Shown here in pieces: positions 61,501 through 63,555 of a stretch of 64,000 nucleotides of DNA. Source of the DNA: Epiperipatus broadwayi (lineage: Eukaryota > Onychophora > Udeonychophora > Euonychophora > Peripatidae); assembly GCA_028023455.1 (NCBI GenBank), contig JAQFVV010000287.1, positions 496,001-560,000 of the forward strand, given 5' to 3'. The notes below the pieces were generated by a model that was not told the DNA's origin, made no database searches, and saw only the letters and a program-made list of their open reading frames with translations. Each line of letters opens with the position of its first letter. Position 1 is the stretch's first letter. The position numbers and the translations under genes are program-made.

Positions 61501-63555
61501 TAACGTTTACTTTGTGTATTATTTATTAGCAGGAAATTTATAATTATTAAATAAAATAATGCAAATACAATTGTTTTATAAATTTTGAAAGAAAATAATT
61601 GGGCGTGGAAACAAAATATTTAGTATTTTTCATTTGTAAATATTTAATAGATAAGTTACAAAGCTAGATTGATAGTGAAATTATATTTAGAAAAAGAAAA
61701 GTTGGTTGTAATTAATCAATATTGTTAGCTAATAGCATTCAATCTGGTTATCTACCAATCGTATTATTTTTTAGGTTCGACTTGACAAACTTATTAGAAT
61801 CTTTGTTTTTGGATATGAATGTTATATAATTTATAAAGCGCATACTCATTACGTAAGTAATATATATTAAGGCTATAACCTTAAGACTATGCGCCTAAAA
61901 TGCGACAGTATGAGTGTTTAGATTTGTAGAAGTCCCTACTGTCGCATTTTAGGCGCACAGTCTTAAGGTTATAGCATTGATATGAATGTTATTCAATTTC
62001 AGTGAAGAATAGATTGCATGATCTCTTTATATCAAAAAAAAAATAATTTACATATCAGTTAAATATTGCTGTCATAAGTAATCTATATGTTGCAGCATAT
62101 ACCCAGCTAATCAAAGATTAGGCAGTAGTAACTGTTTAAAAAAAAAAAAAAATGAAGTCTAGATATTCAACATTTAAAGACAGATGATGGAATAGTCCAT
62201 CATATTACCACATCAACCCTTCAGATGATATTTAGACAACAGTATTGTAACCAAAGGACAGTACAAGATCATTTCTGATTTATTACTGCTTAAAGATAAA
62301 TATTTCACTATGTGTAGGAGTATGATATCTTCATTGCCAATAGTCATGTTATATTACAATCATATTTTTTTATTTTAAAGTTGGTGTAGTTATATTCATC
62401 TAACCAACTCAGATTAATGTAAAATGCTTTTTATCTTCAAAATTAATCTTTACAAAAGAACATTTTTTGAAGTACTGTTATAAAGTATTTAGAACTAATG
62501 TCAAGTAATGAGCTTTTATAAATCACATTTAAAATAATGAATAGAAGATGGCATGAAGGTAAAGGCTGTCATTTAATCCAGAACAGACATCCCATTCATG
62601 TTTTATAAGTGGGAATTTGGAGTTTTTTAAAAATGGTTCAAGAAATCATTGGGCTTTAAAAAGATGACCTAATTGGTTAGAGTACCTAATGATTTTCTAA
62701 ATAGTTGACTAGTGTGGTTTAGGGATGCGTGGTAAAATAGTGGCCTATGATTAAGTTTCCAGTATCCATTCCTCAGCTAAGTAAAGGAAACAAAGGAAAA
62801 AACTTAGTACAATTAACTTATTTAATGTAACATTTATTTGGATATTACTACAATATCAAATCCAGTAAGGGCTTTGAGCATTCCATTGCCAGTTTTTCAA
62901 ATGAAATAGACAGTTGCATAATTGGAAGGATGAAAATTTTGAAGCCTGTCCATTAAAGTTTGAGGAATTTCTATCTTAATATAAAGTGAGCACTGATTGT
63001 ATATATGTATTGGAGATTAGGATCTGAGCCAACTGATGAGTGCTGGTTCTGCATGAAATACATATATTGGAGATCTTGTTTCTTTTTTGTATGTATGTGG
63101 TCAGAGAGTGTTGGTTGCTTGATATGGAGTGGATGATGAATAAGACTAAAAAATCCTGAGTTCAAAACCTTTAATGGAACAACTGCCTTGTGTGACTTGG
63201 TGCAGTCATGACCCAGATCTGACACTTGCATAAACTTTTTACGAATTTCATGGCAATAAACTATTTTTTTAAATGAAACTACTGTGCTCAATCTACTACT
63301 CATATGATCTTCAAAACAATTATCCATATGGTTATTAATATTTTAGTAATAATGGATATATACGTATTAATATTTTAATATAAAAAAACAGCTATACCAT
63401 CTTTTTTTATGAAATATTTATGATACCAATGTTAAAATGCATCTAAAATAATATCACTTAGTAAACTATATCTTACATTAGAATCAAGATCCTTCTGTTC
63501 AAGTGGACCACTTTTAACTTCAGTAACTTTCAATGTACCACCTTCATCAGAACAC
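1409..63555 (-). CDS. Villin/advillin-like gelsolin-superfamily gene, internal part (8 exons)
   Basis: The minus strand encodes eight exons joining in frame into about 280 residues. Joined ranges, in transcript order: 63555-63477, 57292-57194, 45969-45816, 44781-44681, 38061-37924, 15118-15032, 9005-8934, 1519-1409. The product covers repeat G3, the G3-G4 linker ([14 protein letters not shown], then [10 protein letters not shown]), repeat G4 ([50 protein letters not shown]) and the start of G5 ([17 protein letters not shown]). Family members sever, cap or bundle actin filaments in the cytoplasm in a calcium-dependent way. Asp in GGDCY and Glu in STQDE sit where type-2 calcium ligands of G4 are expected. 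The linker and G4 look closer to villin/advillin than to gelsolin, but the diagnostic C-terminal headpiece lies beyond the window, so villin versus gelsolin stays open. No exon contains a stop or frameshift. N-terminal exons lie to the right of the window. Confidence 0.93.
2100..2660 (+). mobile_element. LINE remnant (second LINE family), 3' end
   Basis: The open stretch 2466-2651 reads [17 protein letters not shown]. Together with the preceding LFNAKAGTL-like frame it matches the C-x-x-C...E-N-x-x-x-L-x-x-C tail seen at 18033-18095 and 42021-42080. Nucleotide decay is heavy. Confidence 0.55.
3496..3530 (-). ncRNA. Hammerhead-like core at the PLE tail
   Basis: Minus strand CTGATGA, then a GACTG/CAGTC hairpin with loop CTGGA, then GAAAC. 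AGTATT just before CTGATGA can pair with AATACT about 35 bases upstream as helix I. Helix III is at best two pairs in this register, so the motif is incomplete or needs a dimer. Some PLEs are known to carry hammerheads, which makes this reading reasonable. Confidence 0.45.
3745..3795 (-). repeat. Second stem motif of the PLE (GAAAGCGCT type)
   Basis: Minus strand GCTATGAAGATGAGAG, loop, CTCTTGAAAGCGCTCGC. The same layout recurs on the minus strand at 57975-58030 (CGCTATGAATATGAGG ... CCTCGAAAGCGCT). Confidence 0.5.
4005..4150 (-). pseudogene. GIY-YIG nuclease remnant of the PLE
   Basis: Minus-strand [20 protein letters not shown] resembles the G-x-Y-x-I ... Y-Y/I-G-x-T start of the Penelope GIY-YIG endonuclease, including the Cys/His spacing seen in PLEs. 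A stop follows shortly after KEQ, and the downstream frame still reads [13 protein letters not shown] before more breaks. Confidence 0.68.
4311..4802 (-). pseudogene. Penelope-like reverse transcriptase fragment
   Basis: 163 codons open. [20 protein letters not shown] corresponds to the M-G-x-x-x-S-x-I-A-x-I palm segment; [11 protein letters not shown] is the catalytic motif C in its Penelope-typical YVDD form. Then follow [20 protein letters not shown] and [13 protein letters not shown], matching the V/I-x-F-L-D and Y-R-K-P-T-x-x-x-x-Y regions of the family. N-terminal RT motifs are missing or shifted out of frame. The nuclease lies downstream on the same strand. Confidence 0.85.
6101..6166. 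mobile_element. Family A terminal fragment
   Basis: CATGATCACCATCTCTTATA, CTGGCACATAACTATTGTAT and GAAGAGTTTTGCCTG, the outer end of family A only. Confidence 0.55.
6702..6865 (+). mobile_element. RTE LINE 3' fragment, short
   Basis: [20 protein letters not shown] through FILQWIDNG plus TGATGATAATGAT tail; about 160 bp of the RTE 3' end. The upstream in-frame sequence from 6563 is unrelated intron. Confidence 0.85.
6866..8105. other. Intron without recognisable features
   Basis: AT-rich intron sequence between exons 8 and 7; only homopolymer runs seen. Confidence 0.6.
8106..8225. repeat. Small inverted repeat
   Basis: GTTGATCAACTTTATATAAA (from 8109) pairs with TTTTATATAAAGTTGATCAA (ending 8222), with an inner AATAAAATGTATTTATT palindrome. 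Possibly a short MITE. Confidence 0.5.
8934..9005 (-). CDS. Villin-like exon 7: end of repeat G4
   Basis: 72 bp, 24 codons, phase 0 to 0. The acceptor is TATTGCAG and the donor is GTAAAT. It encodes [19 protein letters not shown] then MIVFE. V-x-x-G-K-E-P-x-H-x-M-x-I-F is among the best conserved stretches of villin and gelsolin and ends G4. A GAT trinucleotide run (8901-8918) lies just downstream in the intron. Confidence 0.95.
9525..10115 (+). mobile_element. RTE LINE remnant, strongly decayed
   Basis: Matches parts of the RTE copy at 31148-34420 in order: CTCCAAAGTTTTTTACAGCA with GTATTTTGTGGA, the AGATTATTAATGC and AATCATAGAATTAAACTTGG blocks, TTGAAAAGGAAGG, and GGGATATTACTGACATCATT. There are many deletions and an inserted T/A run at about 9928-9955. 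Confidence 0.75.
10645..11003 (+). mobile_element. Family B, foldback copy
   Basis: Inverted arms: GAGCTTGCAAATAAGCTCTC at 10649 onward and its counterpart ending at about 10930, with the unique middle ATTAGATTAAAAATACCAGG shared with the copy at 445-883. The plus strand has the core CTGATGA, GGC/GCA hairpin and GAAACCGG. It ends GGTCATGTGACACATGACTT. Confidence 0.7.
12113..12427 (+). mobile_element. RTE LINE 3' fragment
   Basis: Open from 12175 ([41 protein letters not shown]), corresponding to the C-terminal end of the RTE protein and the GAT tail. 5'-truncated, as is usual for LINE insertions. Confidence 0.88.
12547..12852 (+). other. Unassigned 101-codon open frame
   Basis: Follows an RTE fragment. 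Slightly richer in GC than its surroundings (12640-12790). Residues such as [19 protein letters not shown] are not recognised. Possibly part of an unidentified repeat; no support for expression. Confidence 0.18.
13076..13322. mobile_element. Family A copy, truncated
   Basis: Contains CAAGCTAGAGTAATCAATGG, GCCAGAAGGCTTGTGCATAA, the ATCCCCAGACTAGTTTCTGG core, the GAGCACTGCACCTAGATC segment and the terminal GGTGATCATGTGATGTTTA. Confidence 0.72.
13736..13842 (-). repeat. PLE-tail-like solo hairpin
   Basis: The minus strand repeats GACTGCAGGACAGTCGAAAC, nearly identical to the tail at 3496-3530, but CTGATGA is degraded to CTTTTAA. The segment is closed by inverted arms CTACTTTGAATACTTTT (left) and AAAAGTGTTCAAAGTAG (right). 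Confidence 0.55.
14145..14292. mobile_element. MITE-like hairpin
   Basis: CTCTACACATATGCAGATTT...CTCTCCCTTTCCAAACA on the left is inverted as TGTTTGGAAAGGGAGA...AAATCTATATAGTG...GTGTAGAG on the right, arms about 50 bp with small indels. No TSD recognised. Confidence 0.62.
14364..14662. mobile_element. Family A, foldback copy with TSD
   Basis: A 299-bp copy between aatctgattatta (14351-14363) and aatccgattatta (14663-14675), a 13-bp TSD with one mismatch. It starts ATCACTAAACATCACATGA and ends GAGAGTTTTGCCTGTTT. The two arms, about 110 bp each, share more than 85 percent identity by eye. Confidence 0.8.
15032..15118 (-). CDS. Villin-like exon 6: long helix of repeat G4
   Basis: 87 bp, 29 codons, phase 0 to 0. 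The acceptor is ATTTTCAG and the donor is GTGAGT. It encodes [20 protein letters not shown] then [10 protein letters not shown]-x-Q-D-E starts the G4 helix and its Glu is the expected second calcium ligand. A 22.8-kb intron separates it from exon 5. Confidence 0.94.
15130..17190. other. Intron, no clear feature
   Basis: Start of the 22.8-kb intron at its low-coordinate end. About 16800-17050 has A-rich, vaguely LINE-like stretches (AAATGGAGTTCGATTTAG) too decayed to assign; 15850-15945 may be a very old family A relative (GGTGTCTATTGATTACT). Confidence 0.45.
17285..18420 (+). mobile_element. LINE remnant (second LINE family)
   Basis: Frame fragments read [45 protein letters not shown] and [19 protein letters not shown], the C-terminal part of a non-LTR retrotransposon protein with a CxxC-H-C knuckle. 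About ten stops and shifts. The 3' tail (GAGCATGATAGCTGAGAGAT, then CTCCGAAAAAGGAGAAGTC) also occurs in shorter form at 17195-17270. Confidence 0.75.
19842..20205 (-). mobile_element. RTE LINE 3' fragment
   Basis: Minus-strand 3' end of the [22 protein letters not shown] and [10 protein letters not shown] are visible, the remainder is frame-shifted, with the ATC-repeat tail at 19842-19860. Confidence 0.88.
20402..20650 (-). pseudogene. hAT transposase C-terminal fragment (ZMYM1-like type)
   Basis: An 80-codon open stretch reading [20 protein letters not shown] then [19 protein letters not shown] and [10 protein letters not shown]. This is the hAT dimerisation region (P-x-T-x-x-S-E-R-x-F-S-x-L-K-x-x-K-x-x-x-R...R-L-x-x-L-A-x-L) typical of ZMYM1-like transposases. 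Upstream sequence shows no continuing frame. A different hAT lineage from the one at 28307-30962. Confidence 0.78.
21057..21272. mobile_element. Family A copy, truncated
   Basis: Left arm (CATACAGTAGTGCCACTCAG) through the core to GAGCACTGCACTTGG, then joined to the GGTGATCATGTGATG end. Flanks aagaaagcgggc and aagaaagccgac match at 10 of 12 positions, a probable old TSD. Confidence 0.7.
22488..22836 (+). mobile_element. RTE LINE 3' fragment
   Basis: Begins GGAAAGATGCATGTTGGGAA and ends in the GATGATGATGAT tail. Deduced residues match [15 protein letters not shown] and the [13 protein letters not shown] segment, with a stop and small indels. Confidence 0.88.
23428..24104 (-). mobile_element. 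Family H: hammerhead-bearing retrozyme-like element
   Basis: A 677-bp non-coding element made of about 1.5 tandem monomers of 462 bp: 23428-23645 recurs at 23890-24107 with only a few differences. It is flanked by a perfect 13-bp direct repeat, tattaattgtatt (23415-23427 and 24105-24117), as expected after target-primed insertion. On the minus strand each direct repeat contains a hammerhead-like motif (23580-23645 and 24042-24107). Terminal repeats with hammerheads, no ORF and a TSD match the organisation of retrozymes and Penelope-related small retroelements. The direct-repeat/TSD architecture is seen directly; ribozyme activity is inferred. Confidence 0.75.
23580..23645 (-). ncRNA. Hammerhead ribozyme-like motif (family H, first repeat)
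   Basis: Minus strand: helix III 5' strand ATATATGTGT, then A (H17, at 23635), a hairpin for helix I (CAGAT/ATCTG), CTGATGA, helix II TGCT/AGCA, GAAA, and helix III 3' strand ATATGTATAT starting at the last A of GAAA. Helix III can form 10 continuous pairs including three G-U wobbles; the cleavage triplet would be GUA. Weak points: helix I is not fully closed next to the core (GACCAA is unpaired) and the first pair of helix II is U-U. Confidence 0.55.
24042..24107 (-). ncRNA. Hammerhead ribozyme-like motif (family H, second repeat)
   Basis: Same motif as 23580-23645, in the second direct repeat of the element. Core CTGATGA, helix II and GAAA are identical. Helix I has two changes (GAGATGATAATCTG), and helix III keeps all 10 pairs. 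Its 5' end coincides with the element boundary and the TSD. Confidence 0.53.
25528..25800. mobile_element. Family A copy
   Basis: Inverted arms around a CTGGCTTGTGGCCTTCATCAG core (core on the minus strand). The left arm starts CAAGGCAAAACTCTCCATA; the right end is GGTGATCATGTG. Probable TSD gtgtatcattt (left) against gtgtatatcattt (right). Confidence 0.72.
26720..27585. repeat. Diverged T-rich tandem repeat inside the TIR element
   Basis: Four imperfect units begin around 26731, 27002, 27254 and 27429. Each contains TTTAAAATA followed by GTG and a long T run, then GGCTATA or GGCTTAA. The sequences at about 26761-26805 and 27538-27582 (CTTTAATATTT, ATTTTTAGG) are near duplicates. Stop codons and homopolymers in all frames argue against coding. 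Confidence 0.6.
27960..28096. repeat. 66-68 bp direct duplication
   Basis: Two adjacent copies of a unit containing ATGGCTAAGATAAACA, AACTGCTTTCTTAGC and TAAGTGTAGGCCA, differing at about eight positions. They lie in the GC-richer right half of the 1.5-kb TIR element. Confidence 0.75.
28937..29296 (+). pseudogene. hAT transposase, BED-finger and N-terminal remnant
   Basis: A 119-codon open stretch; similarity begins upstream at about 28898 ([12 protein letters not shown]). It reads [11 protein letters not shown] then [14 protein letters not shown], resembling a BED zinc finger in which the second Cys of C-x-x-C appears replaced by Tyr and H-Y-x-T-x-H is kept. The rest resembles the region after the finger in ZBED/FAM200-type hAT proteins. 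Stops follow at 29294, so it cannot encode a complete transposase. Confidence 0.72.
29415..30640 (+). pseudogene. hAT transposase catalytic and dimerisation remnants
   Basis: The open stretch 29415-29735 reads [37 protein letters not shown] and [10 protein letters not shown]-like residues. This is the T-D-G/A-A and H-C-I-I-H-x-x-L region of the hAT RNase-H fold. Beyond the stop at 29733, scattered frames keep [14 protein letters not shown] (about 29930-29970), and CESLF-like and [13 protein letters not shown] (about 30495-30635), the usual C-terminal dimerisation tail. Several stops and shifts separate these pieces. Confidence 0.8.
31474..32536 (+). pseudogene. RTE endonuclease region, interrupted
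   Basis: Reads from 31474 (or the internal Met at 31600-31602) through an apurinic/apyrimidinic-type endonuclease that nicks target DNA to prime retrotransposition. Visible motifs: STYNCRSL, the metal-binding Glu in [18 protein letters not shown], the catalytic [11 protein letters not shown], and [11 protein letters not shown] near the C-terminus. A TGA at 32194-32196 interrupts the frame just before TWKHPN; related elements usually have Trp there. A frameshift at about 32517-32525 ends the frame at 32536, while the continuation is in another frame. Confidence 0.88.
32559..34406 (+). pseudogene. RTE reverse transcriptase region, interrupted
   Basis: Reverse transcriptase of the same element in three frame segments. 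Segment one (to 33098) carries [15 protein letters not shown] short deletion near 33066, an extra A in the A run at about 33109-33115 and a TAG at 33322-33324 break the middle; between the last two lie RNYRPISLL and [12 protein letters not shown]. The final frame (33327-34406, 359 codons) holds [12 protein letters not shown] (motif A), [11 protein letters not shown] (motif B), [12 protein letters not shown] (motif C), the KYLGQ box and the long basic C-terminal domain ending in FILQWIDNG. The long intact last segment suggests recent decay. Confidence 0.9.
34714..35368 (+). mobile_element. Family A, full-length copy with TSD
   Basis: A 655-bp non-coding element flanked by a perfect 13-bp TSD, tattctaaatgct (34701-34713 and 35369-35381). 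It starts with an inverted partial arm (CAAAACTCTCCATACAGTAG...), switches at about 34833 to the opposite arm and continues into a full monomer. The 83-bp direct repeat 34833-34915 / 35288-35370 gives a monomer period of 455 bp. On the plus strand the core CTGATGA (35169-35175), TGGC/GCCA hairpin and GAAAC (35189-35193) resembles the conserved part of a hammerhead. A short tandem duplication of the TSD region follows the element. Confidence 0.78.
35480..35935 (+). repeat. Degenerate tandem repeat
   Basis: Seven or eight imperfect units spaced 40 to 75 bp. Each has a core like TTTATTCTGTTACAAATGG followed by a short stretch ending in CTTGCAGG or TGTAGGATG. A single related unit occurs at 23022-23050 (TATCCAGTTACAAATGGCAC). 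Confidence 0.55.
35950..37920. other. Intron without recognisable features
   Basis: AT-rich stretch between the tandem repeat and exon 5; the 64-codon open frame at 37267-37461 has no recognised similarity. Confidence 0.55.
37924..38061 (-). CDS. Villin-like exon 5: first half of repeat G4
   Basis: 138 bp, 46 codons, phase 0 to 0. The acceptor is TTATTAG and the donor is GTAAGT. It encodes [18 protein letters not shown], then [15 protein letters not shown] and IIYYWL. This is the first strand, the GGD-C-Y strand with the expected calcium-ligand Asp, and the x-Y-x-W strand of G4. The next exon begins GKKSTQDE, so the usual W-x-G turn is kept across the junction. Confidence 0.94.
38184..38465 (+). 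other. Unassigned 93-codon open frame
   Basis: Opposite strand to the host gene, starting 123 bp from exon 5. The residues (for example [36 protein letters not shown]) match no family I recognise. It lacks an obvious promoter or splice context and could be repeat-derived or chance. Confidence 0.2.
38663..38792 (+). mobile_element. tRNA-Pro-like SINE
   Basis: TGGTTTGACGCAGTTGGTAG (A box), ACTTGGGATTAGGAGGTCCC (anticodon arm, TGG as in tRNA-Pro) and AATTGATTCTGATGTTCGC (degraded B box), followed by a tRNA-unrelated body ending CTTCTGAGCAATAAAG. The T arm no longer pairs, so it is not a functional tRNA. Confidence 0.72.
39050..39243 (+). mobile_element. Family A copy, 3' half
   Basis: From TTAGATCCTAAGATCTAGG through CTCACTGACAAAGGCCATAA and GCCAGAAACTAGTTTGGGG to TATGGAGAGAGTTTTGCC. 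Single orientation. The core reads CTGACAA instead of CTGATGA. Confidence 0.72.
39605..40125 (+). repeat. Family E interspersed repeat, copy 1
   Basis: About 520 bp, GC-richer than its surroundings and homologous to the minus strand of 59528-59990. Shared blocks: CTTGCCTCAC, TGGACTTGCCT, CCTCCAAAAAGGCTGACCAT, GAATCTGGAACAGTCCACTT. No ORF and no clear ends; it could be a solo LTR, but TG...CA ends with a TSD were not found. Confidence 0.68.
41205..41300. repeat. Family G half copy
   Basis: GATTTGTAGAGGTCCCTACT, TCTAAGCACATAGTCTTAA and GTAGCCTTAATATATATTAC match the loop, right arm and outer flank of the hairpin at 61845-61982. Confidence 0.65.
41385..42362 (+). mobile_element. LINE remnant (second LINE family)
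   Basis: Parallel to 17285-18420: [18 protein letters not shown]-like start, the open stretch 41688-41927 ([39 protein letters not shown]) and [19 protein letters not shown] at about 42021-42075. The family is distinct from the RTE copies. Confidence 0.75.
43053..43181. mobile_element. Family A copy, internally deleted
   Basis: AACAAGGCAAAACTCTCTCC arm directly fused to the opposite arm at 43081, then the GGTGATCATGTGAC end. The arms share the same extra CT, so this is a compact hairpin derivative. Confidence 0.7.
44681..44781 (-). CDS. Villin-like exon 4: G3-G4 linker
   Basis: 101 bp: two bases completing the split Ala codon, then 33 codons. The acceptor is TTCTTGCAG and the donor is GTATAT. 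It encodes [14 protein letters not shown] and [13 protein letters not shown]. The MVDDGTG box just before the IWR strand is a strong family signature in both gelsolin and villin. The exon ends in an 8-base A run (minus strand) next to the donor. The intron before it is the shortest in the window (1034 bp). Confidence 0.92.
45816..45969 (-). CDS. Villin-like exon 3: end of G3 and linker
   Basis: 154 bp, 51 codons plus one base. The acceptor is TTTTTAG and the donor is GTAAGT. The residues include [17 protein letters not shown] and LFHNWR, the usual end of a gelsolin repeat (V-x-x-G-x-E-P-x-x-F-x-x-x-F-x-x-W), then [11 protein letters not shown], the villin-type G3-G4 linker. A GATA/GACA microsatellite starts 9 bp upstream of the acceptor. 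The last base joins exon 4 to make an Ala codon. Confidence 0.93.
45978..46296 (+). repeat. GATA/GACA microsatellite
   Basis: About 320 bp of interspersed GATA, GACA, GATG and AATA tetranucleotides, imperfect. It lies directly upstream (transcript sense) of the exon 3 acceptor, where its complement gives a pyrimidine-rich stretch. Confidence 0.9.
46762..46961. mobile_element. Family A, short copy with TSD
   Basis: A 200-bp copy between perfect 12-bp TSDs, gttgattaatta (46750-46761 and 46962-46973). It begins CAGGCAAAACTCTCC and ends GGTGATCACATGATGTTTA. An internal deletion joins the CTAGTTTCTGGC core directly to the opposite arm. Confidence 0.8.
48416..48920. mobile_element. Family A, foldback copy with long inverted arms
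   Basis: Two arms of roughly 140 bp in opposite orientation (CAAAACTCTCCATACAGTAG at 48477 onward; its complement ending at about 48912) around a ~150-bp centre with CTCCAGCAGCCACC and a CTGATGATGGCCACAAG core. A 15-bp direct repeat, tatctctaaagatca, flanks it (48415-48429, 48921-48935), though its left copy overlaps sequence resembling the element's own end. The long near-identical arms would fold into a strong hairpin. Confidence 0.75.
49000..51600. other. Intron without recognisable features
   Basis: Low-complexity AT-rich sequence inside the 11.2-kb intron between exons 2 and 3; no repeat family or coding recognised. Confidence 0.55.
51625..51968 (+). mobile_element. RTE LINE 3' fragment, diverged
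   Basis: ACTATGGAGAGATGTATGTT through GTGGAGAAGAGAGACTAG to CTGCAATGGATCAATAA and a GAT tail, with several short deletions relative to 34060-34420. Confidence 0.85.
52520..56020. other. Intron, only faint old repeats
   Basis: Mostly unassigned. 55100-55260 resembles a very diverged family A unit (ACCAGAAATTAATCCAGCAA, then TATTTATTGATTAGTCAAGC), as does 54207-54300. Confidence 0.4.
53330..53372 (+). repeat. Short dispersed motif
   Basis: GAGTACCCATTTACTGACCA, then ATATATAGACTGG. Related at 58798-58830 (GATACCCATTTACTAACCAC) and 60700-60735 (GATACTCATTTACTGACCAA). Probably fragments of one old SINE. Confidence 0.4.
56046..56479. mobile_element. Family A copy inserted in a local duplicated sequence
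   Basis: Copy with both arm orientations and a duplicated 3' end (AATAACAGTTATAAGCAAGC). It interrupts a sequence of which an uninterrupted paralogue lies at 56793-56880 (GTGTAAATTTATG, then CACTAAAAATAAACA and TTAATTTCCTTCTA). Comparison with the paralogue places the insertion between two copies of atttata, giving a TSD of about 9 bp. Confidence 0.72.
57194..57292 (-). CDS. Villin-like exon 2: core strands and helix of repeat G3
   Basis: 99 bp, 33 codons, phase 0 to 0. The acceptor is AAATAG and the donor is GTAAGA. It encodes [20 protein letters not shown] followed by [13 protein letters not shown]. This is the hallmark gelsolin-fold pattern: D-x-F-I-x-D strand, I-x-V-W-x-G strand, then the long helix with E-R-x-x-A. 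The Asp of the first strand and the helix Glu are at the positions that bind calcium in type-2 sites of the family. Confidence 0.93.
57560..57680 (-). mobile_element. tRNA-Pro-like SINE
   Basis: Minus strand TGGTTTGGTATCACTGGTAG, ATTTGGGATTGATAGGTGTC, CTGATCTGGTGCTCG and ACTCGTGAGTAATAAAGCC follow the layout of the copy at 38663-38792. Confidence 0.68.
57960..58035 (-). repeat. GAAAGCGCT-type stem motif, second copy
   Basis: Minus strand CGCTATGAATATGAGG, loop CAAATGT, CCTCGAAAGCGCTTAGCG. It forms two nested stems (AGCGC and GAGG/CCTC) and matches the motif in the PLE at 3745-3795. No coding PLE sequence is seen next to it. Confidence 0.5.
59008..59085 (-). mobile_element. tRNA-like SINE head (different tRNA type)
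   Basis: Minus strand: CAGTTTAGCTCAGTGATATA (A box) and GGTTCCTGGATTCAACC (B box) spaced as in a tRNA. No complete cloverleaf. Confidence 0.5.
59528..59990 (-). repeat. Family E interspersed repeat, copy 2
   Basis: Minus-strand counterpart of 39605-40125. Its minus strand shows GCCTGCCTCGTGAG, GGTGGACTTGCCTCACTG, CCTCCAAAAGGCTGACTATT and GAATCTGGAATAGTCCACTT in the same order. Confidence 0.68.
60000..61840. other. Intron without recognisable features
   Basis: AT-rich sequence with homopolymer runs (C and T at 60659-60679); no element recognised. Confidence 0.5.
61845..61982. mobile_element. Family G hairpin element
   Basis: Arms 61872-61910 and 61937-61975 (39 bp each) are inverted copies with one mismatch, around a 26-base loop containing GATTTGTAGAAGTCCC. 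The arms include the CG-containing ATGCGACAGTA, rare in this AT-rich setting. A diverged half copy lies at 41205-41300. Confidence 0.72.
62868..63180 (+). mobile_element. Family H, second copy (partial monomer)
   Basis: Plus-strand sequence homologous to the minus strand of 23428-24104. Shared blocks in order: CTTTGAGCATTCCAT, TTGAAGCCTGTCCATTAAAG, TATCTTAATATA, GAGCACT, CCAACTGATGA, GCTGGTT, GCATGAAATA, GTGTTGG-like. There is no second repeat and no clear TSD. A SINE-like remnant follows directly. Confidence 0.68.
63000..63069 (+). ncRNA. Hammerhead ribozyme-like motif (family H, copy 2)
   Basis: ATATATGTAT, then T, then TGG/CCA-type helix I with AGAT/ATCT hairpin, CTGATGA (63033-63039), helix II GTGC/GCAT, GAAA (63055-63058), helix III 3' strand ATACATATAT. 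Helix III forms 10 Watson-Crick pairs. Compared with the other copies, positions that were G-U there are A-U or G-C here, which is compensatory change. An alternative register uses GUA as cleavage triplet and TTGG/CCAA as helix I, at the cost of one A-C mismatch in helix III. Confidence 0.57.
63183..63262 (+). mobile_element. SINE remnant, internally deleted
   Basis: CTTGTGTGACTTGGTGCAG followed by TCTGACACTTGCATAAACTT and ATTTCATGGCAATAAAC resembles the SINE head joined to its tail, lacking the anticodon region. Confidence 0.42.
63477..63555 (-). CDS. Villin-like exon 1 of the window: start of repeat G3
   Basis: 79 bp. The acceptor is TTTTTAG and the donor is GTAAGA. One base completes a codon from an upstream exon outside the window, followed by 26 codons ([20 protein letters not shown]...). 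This matches the start of the third gelsolin repeat, where the family reads LY-x-VSD followed by a beta strand and a variable loop before the D-x-F-I-L-D strand. It ends in phase 0. Confidence 0.88.

Noticed and set aside
62971-63327. Minus-strand 118-codon frame
   Set aside because: Antisense to the family H copy and a SINE remnant; the direct-strand RNA structure explains the conservation.
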